NCBI GenBank assembly: GCA_013400115.1
Contig: VXBP01002799.1
Location: 124,001-188,000, forward strand
Length of the DNA: 64,000 nucleotides
Direction of reading: 5' to 3'
Source of the DNA: Rhinopomastus cyanomelas
Taxonomy: Eukaryota; Chordata; Aves; Bucerotiformes; Rhinopomastidae
Of the stretch, positions 48,901 to 59,996 are shown in pieces (position 1 is the stretch's first letter; each line of letters starts with the position of its first letter). The notes under the pieces were generated by a model. The model ran no database searches. It was not told where the DNA came from and was given only the letters and a program-made list of their open reading frames with translations. The position numbers were made by a program, and so were the translations under genes.

Positions 48901-50478
48901 GAGGATCATAGAACATTCGGGTGCAGTGCCAGGGAGGGCACTGACTCACGTACTGCCAGCACATTCACCTCAGAGCACTTAAAACCTTCTTTCCCTGTTA
49001 CCCCAACATGCATGTTACTATGAGTTCCCCAACTGGAATGACTGCTCCCAAAGTGAAAGGACCTAGGGAATCACTTCTTTTCTTTAAGAAAACCCATAAC
49101 CCTTTTAACACTCTATTATGGTTTTTGATTAACCATAACACTAAGGTCTAGTGCCATGACTCCCATGATACTCAAAACCACTAAAGGTGACAGACTCTTG
49201 ATATATCTTGCTCCTTTCATCTTTTTCCACAAAATTTAACTTTTCTCAACATACCTACAAGATTGAGTAATATCAGGTGTAATAAATAATCTGCACGTAA
49301 GCACTGGGAGTTTTACTCAGTGGCTTCTAGGAAAGCTGTCTTGTCTTTCTGTGCTGAAATGCTCTCAGGGAAGAAGTCTATCTTCTCACTGTGTGTCACA
49401 TAAAATTTTTCTTCAATTACACATATCATGATTTTCTCAATTTTCTTGAGTATTCAGAGATACTCTAAGTTATCTGTTACTGGAAAAATAACTTCCTTCA
49501 ACAACCTGTAAAATACAGGCATTTCCACCAGTCTGAGGTCTTTCTATAGACAGAAGAAAGTGATGCTAGTTTAGAGGAAAAAGGACACAGTGATTTTTGT
49601 CTGGAAAGCATAAAGACCTGTTTTTGCACTAATGCAGTCTATATCTTTGCTTCTTAATTTTGAAGGTTTAGACAAAAAGCTACTTGTTGTTTTCACACAT
49701 TAGATCCACCACAGAAGTGTCACTAATAATGAAAGTCATTCTCATGCAGCAGGACACTCCTTAAATTGAGGACTAAGACAGGACAACTCTTCCTAATGAT
49801 CTGTTTGTAAAGCAAATTTGCTCTTTCTAGTGTGTCTCTTGTAGCACTCAGAAGAATCCTTTATGAATCCAAAAAGAGAGTTTTGCTTTAACATGTTTCA
49901 CTTTCACAGAAGCAGACATAATACGGATTATTTTCAAGGAGCCACACCAGTTCACAAAACAAAAACCAGACACAGAAATTGTGTTTATAAAAATTAGCCT
50001 AATCAATTTACATATATTGACAATACAAAGTATGATTTCATGAGGAAGTTGTGGTTGGAATCAACCACCGAAATCCTTTACAAATTTGCACTGCTGTTTT
50101 TCAGTCTCTGTTCTCTGCTTGTAAATGGGCAACAGTTTTCAGTTTTGTGTATAAATAGAATTGCATTTGGCTTAAGGAGAACACAGTTTTGCAGCCCAAA
50201 ATCAGACTGTGCCACAACAGCATTTGCCACAAGTGTAAAAATGTAATTATAGATCTTCTCTAGAATACTAATGCGTTTGAGAAAAGTAAAATAAACTCCA
50301 TTTCATAACCAAAAAGACTTTTTAAAAGTATTTCGCAATTGAAACTACTTTGGAAATAAAGAATTCCATAGTTGGGGAAACACTAGACACTTTTCAGCAG
50401 GAAAAAGTGAACTAGTCAGATATCCCAAAAAATCACTAGAAATTGCACCATCATCTTACACGTCTAGTCAGTTTTGAA
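48901..50478. other. unique AT-rich DNA, no gene recognised
   Basis: No repeat was recognised. Frames are 68 codons or shorter. Confidence 0.55.
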
Positions 50479-50683
50479 ATAGAATCATAGAATCATTACG
50501 GATCGGAAGGGACCTCGAAAGATCATCCAGTCCAATCTGCCTGCCACAGCAGGATCACCTAAACCAAGTCACACAGGAACCCGTCCAGTCGGGTCTTGAA
50601 CATCTCCAGAGAAGGAGACTCCACAACCACCCTGGGCAGCCTGTTCCAGTGCTCTGTCACCCTCACCGTGAAGAAGTTCCTTC

Positions 50684-51796
50684 TCAGGTTGATGTGGAAC
50701 CTCCTATGTTCCAGCTTACAACCATTGCCCCTCGTCCTATCACTACATGACACCGAAACAGCCCAGTGCCATCGTCCTGACACCCACCCCTCAAATATTT
50801 GTAGACATTAATGAGGTCACCCCTCAGTCTCCTCTTCTCCAAGATAAAGAGACCCAGCTCCCTCAACCTCTCCTCATAAGGGAGGTGCTCCACCTCTCTC
50901 ATCATCTTTGTTGCCCTACGCTGAACTCTCTCCAGCAGCTCCACATCCCTCTTGAACTGAGGAGCCCAGAACTGGACACAATACTCCAGGTGTGGTCTCA
51001 CCAGGGCAGAGTAGAGGGGGAGAAGAACCTCTCTTGATCTGCTAACCACCCCTCTTCTAATCCACCCCAGGATGCTGTTGGCCCTCTTGGCCACAAGAGC
51101 ACATTGCTGGCTCATAGTCATCTTGTTGTCCACCAGGACCCCCAAGTCCCTTTCCCCTACACTACACTCCAACAGGTCAGTCCCCAGCCTATACTGGTAC
51201 CTGGGGTTGTTCTTGCCCAGATGCAAGACTCTGCACTTACTCTTGTTATAGCTCATTAGATTTTTCTCTGCCCAGTTCTCCAGCCTGTCCAGATCTCGCT
51301 GAATGGCAGCACAGTCTGCAGGGGTGTCGGCGACACCACCCAGCTTTGTGTCATCAGCAAACTTGCTGACAGTGCATGCCAATCCCTCATCCAAGTCATC
51401 AATGAATAGATTGAACAGGACCGGTCCCAGCACCGATCCCTGGGGCACTCCACTAGATACAGGCCTCCAACTAGACTCTGTCCCATTGACCACCACTCTC
51501 TGACTTCTACCCTGTAGCCAGTTTACAATCCACCTCACTACCCGAAAATCTAGGCCACACTGCCTCAGTTTGTCTGCAAGGATGCTGTGAGAGACCGTGT
51601 CAAATGCCTTTCTTAAGTCAAGATAGATGACATCCACGGCTCTGCCCTCATCCATCCACCTGGTTACACCCTCATAAAAGGCTATCAGGTTGGTCAAGCA
51701 TGACTTTCCCTTTGTGAAGCCATGCTGACTGTCCCTAATGACCCCTCCTGTCCTTGATGTGCCCGGAACAGCCTCTAGTACAAATTGTTCCATCAC
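50684..51796 (-). pseudogene. CR1 ORF2 reverse transcriptase remnant
   Basis: A 370-codon open frame, the longest in the window. It carries the RT palm in order: VIYLDLRKAFDTVSH (residues 56-70, the first catalytic aspartate box), SSGVPQGSVLGPVLF (114-128) and SKFADDTKLGG (144-154, the FADD box). The post-RT region follows: LVRPHLEYCVQFWAPQF and YEERLRELGLFILEKRRLRG. The last 25 or so residues are out of frame; the true C-terminus continues in 50559-50783 (FHINLRRNFFTVRVTEHWNR, LEMFKTRLDGFLCDLV). The start codon is internal to the domain, so this is a remnant and not a gene. Confidence 0.93.
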
Positions 51797-52190
51797 CTTT
51801 CCTGGGATGGAGGTGGGTCTTCCTTCTTTCCCTTTTTAAAGATTGGGGTAACATTTGCTATTTTCCAGTCCCTAGGCACCTCTCCCGTTCCCCAGGACCT
51901 AGCAAAGATGATGGAGAGCGGCCTAGCAATGACTTCCGCCATCTCCCTCAGCACACGCGGGTGCATCCCATCTGGGCCCATGGATTTGTGCACATCCAGT
52001 TCGATCAACTTATCCCTAACCCAATCCTCATCAACCAAGGCAGGCTCACCTGTTGCCTCAACCTCCTCTGTAGTCTGGGGTCTAATGTCAACACAACCCT
52101 TAGCAGTATAGACAGAGGCAAAGAAAGCGTTAAGTATCTCTGCCTTCTCTGTATCCTCTGTTTCCAGGGTACCCATAACATTGACTTTGT
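51793..52190 (-). pseudogene. CR1 ORF2 remnant upstream of the RT core
   Basis: The frame includes EDTEKAEILNAFFASVYTAK, then DVHKSMGPDGMHPRVLREMA and WKIANVTPIFKKGKKEDP. These are the conserved segments between endonuclease and RT and the first RT finger. After KKEDP a deletion of roughly 25 bases removes the NYRP-type RT segment and shifts the frame into the downstream remnant at 50684-51796. Residues before the EDTEKAE segment are flanking DNA. Confidence 0.9.
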
Positions 52191-52655
52191 TAAGACAAAT
52201 GTTAACTGTCAGGTTTAGGAAGCCTCTTAGCACAAAACGGTCAGCATTTCCACACAAGTCAAGAAAAGGAGCGATTCCTGTGTGGGATTGTTACAGGATT
52301 ACTACATGTTTAAACATACTATATAAAATAGGATGTGTTCTACAGTTGCACAACTAAGCTCAACAATTTCCTAAATCCATGTTAACGTTATCATGGATCT
52401 CTAATACAGTCACTAAGAAATTGGAGGTTTTTCTCCTGTATTTGATGTGAACACTCAAAAACAAACTCAAATAGACCTATAGATGCTCAACAAAGACGTA
52501 AAATTTTAAATTGCCAACAAATTTTCTGGGAGAAAATTCTTTTTGAGCCATTTTTATTTGCCCCAGATGGAATGAAATACACTATATAATATAAAGCTAC
52601 TACAATTTTATAATGTAAATGATATAGCAAATGTGGAGGCAGGTTAGCAAACCTA
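52191..52655. other. unique AT-rich DNA between CR1 and an inverted repeat
   Basis: No gene or repeat was recognised. It is AT-rich, in sharp contrast to the GC-rich block that begins about 100 bases downstream. Confidence 0.5.
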
Positions 52656-52728
52656 CATGAGATGCTCAAGTACTTGAGAGACAAGAAGCCTTAGGAGAGG
52701 CCTCTCCCAAGTACTTGTGCATCTCATG
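52656..52728. repeat. 73-base imperfect inverted repeat
   Basis: The left arm 52656-52676 and right arm 52708-52728 are complementary at 20 of 21 positions. Each holds the self-complementary word caagtacttg. The space between them includes a 14-base perfect palindrome, GGAGAGGCCTCTCC (52694-52707). A large hairpin or cruciform is possible. It directly precedes the GC-rich block at 52740-53345. Confidence 0.85.
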
Positions 52729-52739
52729 CTTTTCTCAGT

Positions 52740-53345
52740 GGCAGAAATTACAGTCTCTCTTCCTGCTGATCAGTCACTCTAAGATGGTGGTGACCAGCTG
52801 CATGGCCCCGGCCACATGCAACACTCAAGATGGCAACCAACCATATGGCCAGCATTAGCAGGGGCCTCCCCTACACCACAAACATGGTTGAGAGAGTTGC
52901 ATTCGCTTCCTGTCTCAGCTACAGGGGGAAAAGGAGTATTCCTCAGCTCACCGTGGGTCGCTGGATGTTGTCCCATGGAAGGTGGGGAACGGGTGCTAAG
53001 TTCTTGCTTCTCTGGTCCACAGTGACAGCTCGGAGCTGGGCTGGTTTGGAGCAAGGACCGGACTGGACCAGGGCCAATGCTCTCAGGCTGTCTACCCAAG
53101 GCAGAACAGGGGCCTACGGTGGCGGAGCAGCCATTCCACTGCTGTCTCCGACAGGGGAAGCAAGGACAGAGGCAGCAGGGCTGAAGCAAGCTGCTGCATC
53201 CCCTCCATCTCCTATTTCCCCCAGTCCCAACCTGGACAGGAAGCTCCGTGCTGGTGTGCTAGGGCAAAGCCAATAGCGAAAAAGAAAGGGCCAGGATGGT
53301 CAGCACCCTTTTATCTCCTAGACTACTCCTCCCCCAGGACAGGTC
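52740..53345. other. GC-rich block with promoter-like motifs, origin unknown
   Basis: About 600 bases clearly richer in G+C and CpG than the surrounding DNA. It holds two YY1-like words, AAGATGGTGG (52781) and AAGATGGC (52827). Near its right end are a CCAAT box (AGCCAATAGCG, around 53268-53278) and a TTTTAT element about 38 bases later (53309). This order is that of a simple promoter or a retroviral-type LTR U3. Frames of 148 (+) and 136 (-) codons overlap antisense and show no protein family that I know. It could be a solo LTR, a non-autonomous element or a host promoter with first exon; I cannot choose. Confidence 0.45.
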
Positions 53346-55667
53346 ACTGATGGGGGTCCTCTTAAAACAACATGCACCTTTTCCTTCATGAAAGCACAAA
53401 TCTATACATTTGAAAATTTTGGTAATTTTCAAACTGCAGCAAGAAGGAGCCACAAACAGAAAATTAAGAAAATCTACATTTTTTCCTACAGCAATTTATT
53501 CAGCAATAGTATCAACAGACAGAATTATAAACATTTCACTAATCTGGTCAAGTCTAAAGCCCTTCTTTCTAATTACACTCTGACTCCACCTAGTAGCTTT
53601 AATACTGCCAACTTAAGTCATGAGATGGATCAACACATTTAAGACCCAGAAAGAGTGGGAAAAGCCTAATACAGGTCATCTTCACAGGTATCTCCCTCTG
53701 TAATGCCCTTTGCAAATAGATCTTCTAACTACTGTGATAGCCCATTTCTTCAGTCTCTTTTGGCTTGCAAATTTTATTTATGTTGGCTATGCCACTGACT
53801 GAAAAACACTCCTTGGCACACGACCCGTGAGTTGCCTTCCATTTGTTTTTGCTTAGGAATATCAATGTGCACTGGCATAAAAGATCTTCATGCTTCTTTT
53901 CGTTCAAGAGAAAAAGAAAGTCATTAGGGGATCTGTAATTAGCCCTATGCTTCAATATAGAGATTAACACAGGAGACACACCCTTCACAAAAAATCCTTA
54001 CTATGCATCTTGTGGACCAGGAATACCTGCCTCTCTCCTAGCATGACGGTACAAGGAGTGAAACCTCTGAAGCTCTTGGTGTAATCAAACACAGAGGAGA
54101 AGAAGAAAACAAAACATGGCCAGGTCAAGAGTAAAAGGGCAGGAGAACGTCATCAGCCAGCGCAGCCATGCTTGGAGTTCCTAACACACCTAGCAAGAAA
54201 GGGGTAGGGATGCTGTGTTTAGGTGAGCAGATGGGCAGCCTACCAGTACGTGCATAATACAGTATAGAGAGGTCGACGGGTTCTAGGAGGAAGGAAACAG
54301 AAGATTGAGGCAAACTGCTATATAAATAGCTTTTAAAGACAGCCAGTATGACTTCATTAAAACACTTCCTAATGACGTGGTTTCAAGATAAAGTACAATC
54401 TAGTTTCCTAATATGATCAAACATAATAAGCAGAATGAAAATAGCTTCTAAAATAGTACACAACACCCAACAATCCTAAACCACATTCTTAATAACTGAG
54501 AAGCTGAGCAAGTAAAAAAAATTTGCTAAAATTTAATAAATTTGACAAATATGTTCAAATGAATGTAATTGAAAAATGGAAATTATGAAAATGGAAAATG
54601 CAAAGCTTGTTCTAGCATAGATTGAAAGTGTTTCCTTTCTTAGAGTTCTCATTCATGTGCAATTTAGTTTACTGTGCAGAACAACATGAACCTGACTTCC
54701 CAAGCAAATACTGTTTCATGTTTTCAGCCAGGAATAAATTCTACTCCTGGAGTATTTGTATCAGCATTAACACACAGGGGAATCAGTTCCCTATCTTCCC
54801 TTCCAGCAAGTTCTCTTAGTCCAGAAGTGAACACACCCATTCTGTTTGTTTCATATATTCCTAGATGCACAAGTCTTTTCTTAGACCTGCTTTGTTCCTC
54901 GTAGTCAAAGAAAGCAAATAAAATCATCTTGCGGTGCTCTGCATGGGATATTCTCGCTGCAATCAAGAATCAGAGGATTAAAATAAAAAAGGACAGTAAG
55001 GTTCTTGTGTGAATCAGCAAAATGTCCAGTCACATAGCTGTGAATAAGCTTTAGAGAAACATAATTAGCAACTACACCTCTCTTTTTTGTGAGCTACTTT
55101 ATTTTCAATCCATTAGTAATACAGAGTAGCAAGGCTTTGTTTTGTAGGCTACTACTTGCTTCACATACCGTGTGAAACATCTCTTCTGCTTGTATGAAGC
55201 GGCAGATGCTCACTTCCACCTGGATAAAAGACACTATCCCCGTATGTACCCCGTGCACTTGTACAGAGTGTGTCCCCTACATATAGAGCACATGCAAGTT
55301 GTATTCAGCTGCTACGTTAACTGTAATCATCTCACTGTCTCAAAGTAGAAAATTCAGTAGAAAATTAAGAAAACTATTTATGCTTACAGGCCAAATAATT
55401 TTTTTCATGGTCTCTTCAGTCTGCCTGTGAACATCTTATTGTTTTATTCTAATGATTGATTTCATAGGCAGGAAGCTATCATCTTTAAGAACACAGTGCT
55501 GGGCAAAGTTTCAGCTAGTAACAATCCTTGGCTAAATACAGTCTTAAAACAGAAGTACATGCTTAAAGACTTCTGCTCAAATCCACTGCATAAGCACGTC
55601 TCATTCCAAAACTCACCTAAAGTGTCTGTTTACAAATACATTGTCTATATTATTTGCATTGAGAACA
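53346..55667. other. unique AT-rich DNA, no gene recognised
   Basis: No repeat was recognised. Frames are 87 codons or shorter. Confidence 0.55.
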
Positions 55668-56735
55668 TACATAGAACCACTGAGGTTGGAAAAGACCCTT
55701 GGAATCATTGGATTAAACTATCAACCCTACTTTACAAGTTCACCCCTAAACCATATCACCCAATACCACAACTAAGTGACTTTTAAACACATCCAGAGAT
55801 GGTGACTCAACCACCACCCTAGGCAGTCCATTCCAGTGCCTGACCACTCTCACTGTGAAGAATTTTTTCTTGATGTCTAATCTAAACCTACCTTGAAGTT
55901 GAAGCCCTTCTCTCCGGTTCTGTTGTTAATACCTGTGAGAAGAGACCAGCACCAACATCTCTACAATGTTCTTTCAGACAATTGTAGAGCGTGATAAGGT
56001 CTCCCCTTAATTTCCTCTTCCTCAAACTAAACAGCCCCAACTCTCTCAATCTCTCCTCATCAGATTTATTCTCCAGGCCCTTCGCCAGCTTTGTTGCCCT
56101 ACCCAGCACTCACTTAAGCACCTTGATGTCTCCATTGTACTGAGGTGCCCAAAACTGGACACAGTACTCAAGGTGCGGCCTCACCACTGCTGAGTACAGG
56201 GGGACAATCACCTCCCTCTTCCTACTGGACACACAGTTTCTAACACACACCAGGATGCTATTGGCCTTTTTGGCTACTTGGGCACACTGCTGACTCAGAT
56301 TCAGTCATTTGTCAATTAAAATCCCTAGGTCCTTTTCTGCCAGACTGCTTTTCAGCCACACTTCCCCAAGCCTATAGTGTTGCACGGGATTGTTGTGACC
56401 AAAACGCAAGACCCGACACTTGGCACTACTGAAATGCATAGAGCTATCCTCAGTCCGTCGATGCAGTCTGTGAGGGTCCCTCTGAACAGCTTTACTTGGC
56501 TATTCACCAAGGTGGTGTCATCTGCAAACTTACTTGAGTGTGCACTCAATCCCCTCATCAAGATCATTGACAAAGATGTTGAACAAGAGAGGCCCAGCAC
56601 TGAGTCCTGGGGGAAACCTGATTTAACTCCACTGACCACAGTGGAGTTAAATCCAGCCAGTGCTCCACCCAGCAGAGAATGTGCTCCTCCAAGCCATGGG
56701 CAGTGAGCTTATTCATAAGGATGTTGTGTATGTAG
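55668..56735 (-). mobile_element. CR1 LINE fragment, about 1.07 kb, older type
   Basis: The 3' end is near 55668 (catagaaccactgaggttgga on the plus strand) and the 5' break near 56735. It reaches the RT palm: the minus frame 56352-56639 reads SSKFADDTTLVNSQVKLFRG. The C-terminal part is 55888-56109 (ERLRELGLFSLRKRKLRGDL). A 15-base perfect inverted repeat (56620-56653) replaces sequence in the palm-proximal part. It is the same old type as 30787-31857. Confidence 0.94.
56620..56653. repeat. perfect 15-base inverted repeat inside a CR1
   Basis: The arms gatttaactccactg (56620-56634) and cagtggagttaaatc (56639-56653) are separated by acca. The related copy at 31361-31857 has only one arm-like segment (tggatttaactccat), so the second arm appears to be new here. 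Confidence 0.92.
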
Positions 56736-57383
56736 CTAAATTATATTTAGTAGAATTTGCCTAATAAATGCTTTCTGCAGAAGAATTTCAAGTTATAGAG
56801 GTAAATACAGCACATAAATCACTAGACTTGCTGATACTTCTGACTATCTTTCCAATGAACTCTCAAATTTCAATAATTTTGAAGATCAAGTAGTATAAAC
56901 AGGCCAGTCTGTTTTAAAACAAACATCTCCTCTGTGTTTTCAGTTATACCTTTCAGCAACAAATGATTAAATCTTCTATTTTTTTAATTTCTTTGCTTGT
57001 AATGGGATAATATTCTATTAAATATTATAGCATTATTACAGTATCCCATTACAGATTTACAGGCCTGTGATCATGCAGCCAAGAATAGCCTCAGGAGTAG
57101 GCAGAAAGGCACATACAATCTGTATTTAATCCCACATCTTCACCTCTTCTAGTCATTCAGCCTGACTCCCACTGCATAAAACAAAAAAGCAACATCTGCT
57201 GCATGATTCATTTTTTTAGGTTCAGGCTTTCAGTCAGTCAAAGGTTTACCACATATTTAAAAATATACTTTTTCTATGTCACTACTAAAAAAAAAAAAAC
57301 CCCATGAAAGTATACTCTCTACTACAAGCCCGAGCACCTTTTATGAAAGCTATATACTAAAAAGAAGTTCTTGAGAGGAAAAT
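56736..57383. other. unique AT-rich DNA with an inverted repeat
   Basis: No gene was recognised. It contains the 12-base inverted repeat described at 56998-57053 and an A12 run near 57288. Confidence 0.5.
56998..57053. repeat. 12-base perfect inverted repeat, AT-rich loop
   Basis: tgtaatgggata (56998-57009) and tatcccattaca (57042-57053) flank 32 A/T-rich bases. It could fold into a hairpin. No known short element was recognised. Confidence 0.85.
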
Positions 57384-57467
57384 AGGGGATCCTGCTGTGT
57401 CAGAGCGATTGGACTAGATGATCTTTCGAGGTCCCTTCCAATCCCTGGTGGTTCTATGATTCTGTGA
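57384..57467 (+). mobile_element. CR1 LINE, 3' tail only (subfamily B)
   Basis: It begins directly at the base of the conserved stem-loop (ggggatcctgctgtgtcaga), then gattggactagatgatcttt, cccttccaatccctggtggt, and ends tctatgattctgtgat. This is the second-shortest B tail in the window. Confidence 0.93.
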
Positions 57468-59142
57468 TAATGATAACACTAGATTATAACCAAAAGTCAA
57501 CCTTAAATGGGAGAAGTACTTTATTTAAAGCAGAACAATCCTCAGAAGGGATTTAAGTTGATCAGATCTTCCTTCCTCTTGCCTTTTTTCATGGGCATGA
57601 TGAGTATTTGTATAGACAACCCTTGCCTATATACTTGTATATACAAGTGATACAGATAGCACTTGTATGAATAACCTGTGTGTGAAAACAGCCAGCAGCA
57701 CGGGGAAAGGCAACAGGATTTCATAGTATTTTCTATTATTGCCCCACTAAATGGGCACATCAGGCTATGGACTACAGGAGGACATGAGATTGCTTGTTCC
57801 CATTCACTTCCCCAAGATCTCCTGTTTACCTCACAGGACAGGCCGACACACACTGGGAAATCTGAATGGGTGCATGGAGATGTACCCTTTGGCAGGTACT
57901 TCACCTTGTTCATTTCTCTCCCTGAGAGACAGGGATGTACTTCAGCCTCCAAGAAACCTAGAGAAGCTTTCACCAGCCAAGGTAAAGGACAAAAAAAGAC
58001 AAAGCTAAGGATGAAGAGATGGACTTGTGGACAGATGCACGCATTGGCATCTGCTCTTAATGACCACAATGGCATTAGGGATCACAAACACCCCCTCCTG
58101 GTTACCGTGTTGATACTCTCTGCACATATCATACCTATAGACCATTGTGTGACAAGTGGGAAACTGATTTTTCATCAGCCACTGTGAAGAGAAGTGGTGC
58201 ACAAACTTTGTCCCTTTGCTACGTGAAGGTGCATTCAGTAGGGCCAGGAGTTGACAAAAGCGTAAACTCAGAGGGAACACGTGAAAACAACTTCTGTATG
58301 GCACAGCAGGAAGCTCCAAAACAACTCAAACAGTGACACTGAACTGCAAGGGCCACCAGTTACTTCTCTGATTGACTAAAAAAACCCCTTGTTCGTAAGA
58401 GAGACAAAGGTTTACATACTACTGCAGTGGTGATAACACAAAAATTTCTAAATACAGCATCCAAATCTTCCGATGGCTTTTCTGTAGCTTAATCTGCAGG
58501 TCTCCACAGTTTTGTAACGAGGAAAGGAGTTACTGAAGGACAAAATGAAGCAGTTTTACAACAGTTTTGTACTTGTTACCTGTTGGTTGCTGCTGCACAG
58601 CAACTTTGCAGCTGATACAGGTAGAAGGGAGTATAAAACACTTAAAAAGAAAAGCTGAACAGTGGTTAGTATAGTTTGTTCCAAAACTGTCTAAGATACT
58701 TCACCCTGACTGGACAAAAAAATCCTAAACAGTGTAATTAGTGATTATGGTGAAACAAAGCATCTAAAGTCTTTTTTCTGATGAATGAGAGGTAGTGTCA
58801 TGCATTACACAATTAATGAGACTCATTCTCCTGAGGATGCTCTTTACATCATTCTTAAATAAACATTCCTAATATGAATAAGATGTGTTTGTCTGAAAGT
58901 TCTATCCAATGACTATCTAAAAAAAAATCATTCACATCTGAAAAGCAAAATGGATATCAAGCACAAAATTGTTCACACTGTATGGAACATTTTTGAACTA
59001 AGTATTTCAAAAATCTAATTTTTAAAAAGAAAACCTAGAGGAATTTAGAGGAAACACCTATTGTAAGATTTTCACTTTCTTTCCATTGGTAGATAGTATG
59101 ATCGATTACTTCAAGATTTTTATTTTTCCTTTATACCCTCCA
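57468..59142. other. unique DNA, no gene recognised
   Basis: Two fairly long frames overlap antisense: 57542-58075 (-, 177 codons) and 57678-58187 (+, 169 codons). Neither resembles a protein family that I know, and both are probably chance. A 16-base palindrome, acttgtatatacaagt, lies at 57633-57648. Confidence 0.5.
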
Positions 59143-59772
59143 TTGCATCTGGGAAAGAACAACCCCAGGTACCAGTATGGGTTGGGGAGTGAGTTGCTGG
59201 AGAACAGTGAAGGAGAAAGGGACCTGTGGGTTCTGGTGACCAGCAGGATGACCATGAGCCCGAAATGTGCCCTTGTGGCCAAGAGGGCTAAGGGCATCCT
59301 GAGGTGGATCAGAAGGGGGATGGTTAGCAGACCGAGAGAGGTTCTCCTCCCCCTCTACTCTGCCCTGGTGAGACCATACCTGGAATATTGTGTCCAGTTC
59401 TGGGCCTCTCAGTTCCAGATGGACACAGAACTGCTTGAGAGAGTCCAGCGCAGAGTAGCAATGATGATGAAGGGAGTAGAACACCTCCCTTATGAGGAAA
59501 GGCTGAGGGAGCTGGGTCTCTTGAGCTTGGAGAAGAGGAGACTGAGGGGTGACCTCATTAATGTCTATAAATATGTGAAGGGTGGCTGTCAGGAGGATGG
59601 AGCCAGGCTCTGCTCAGTGTCATCTAGTGATAGGATGAGAGGCAATGGGTGTCAGCTAGAACATAGGAGGTTCCATGTCAATATGAGAAAACTTCTTTAC
59701 AGTGAGGGTGCCAGAGCACTGGAACAGGCTGCCCAGGGAGGTAGTGGAGTCTCCTTCACTGGAGGTATTTAA
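59143..59772 (+). pseudogene. CR1 ORF2 C-terminal remnant
   Basis: An open frame from LHLGKNNPRYQYGLGSELLE through SREVLLP-type sequence (here SRPREVLLPLYSALVRPYLE), EERLRELGLLSLEKRRLRGD and NVYKYVKGGCQEDGARLCSV, to RRFHVNMRKLLYS. A frameshift there replaces the usual FFTVRVTEHWNRLP end. The open frame extends about 19 codons upstream into non-CR1 DNA. It has no RT catalytic residues and no endonuclease. Confidence 0.92.
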
Positions 59773-59892
59773 AACCCACCTGGATTTGTTTCTGTGCCAC
59801 TTGGTCTATGTGATCCTGCTGTGGCAGGGAGATTGGACTAGCTGATCTTTTGAGGTCCCTTCCAATTCCGAATGTTCTGTGATTCTGTGATA
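59143..59892 (+). mobile_element. CR1 LINE fragment, about 750 bases (subfamily B)
   Basis: It starts at ttgcatctgggaaagaacaa and ends tctgtgattctgtgata. The 5' truncation falls within a few bases of that of the copy at 12581-13336. Similarity to sister B copies is high and the coding part is open for over 200 codons, so it is among the younger insertions here. Confidence 0.96.
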
Positions 59893-59996
59893 TAGTTCTA
59901 AGGTAGAAACGTCATGATTTTCATAAGACTGGTAAATGAAAGGGCACTCCAAAGTAACATTCTCAGTGAAGCCAGGGAATAGTAGAGTCTATATAG

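Larger units (their letters stand above)
50479..52190 (-). mobile_element. CR1 LINE, longest copy in the window (about 1.7 kb, subfamily B)
   Basis: The 3' end is at 50479 (atagaatcatagaatcatta on the plus strand) and the 5' break near 52190, upstream of the RT domain. It covers the end of the linker, the whole RT palm, the thumb and C-terminal part, and the 3' UTR. Sequence similarity to 29473-30560 is very high, so both are probably fairly recent. The copy is dead: it is 5'-truncated (no ORF1, no endonuclease) and has at least two frameshifting deletions. Confidence 0.97.

Noticed and set aside
51754..52218. 154- and 108-codon plus-strand frames opposite the long CR1
   Set aside because: They are antisense to the CR1 ORF2 remnant and carry no recognisable protein.
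52830..53276. 148-codon plus-strand frame in the GC-rich block as a coding exon
   Set aside because: An equally long frame lies antisense, as expected in stop-poor GC-rich DNA. No recognisable protein.
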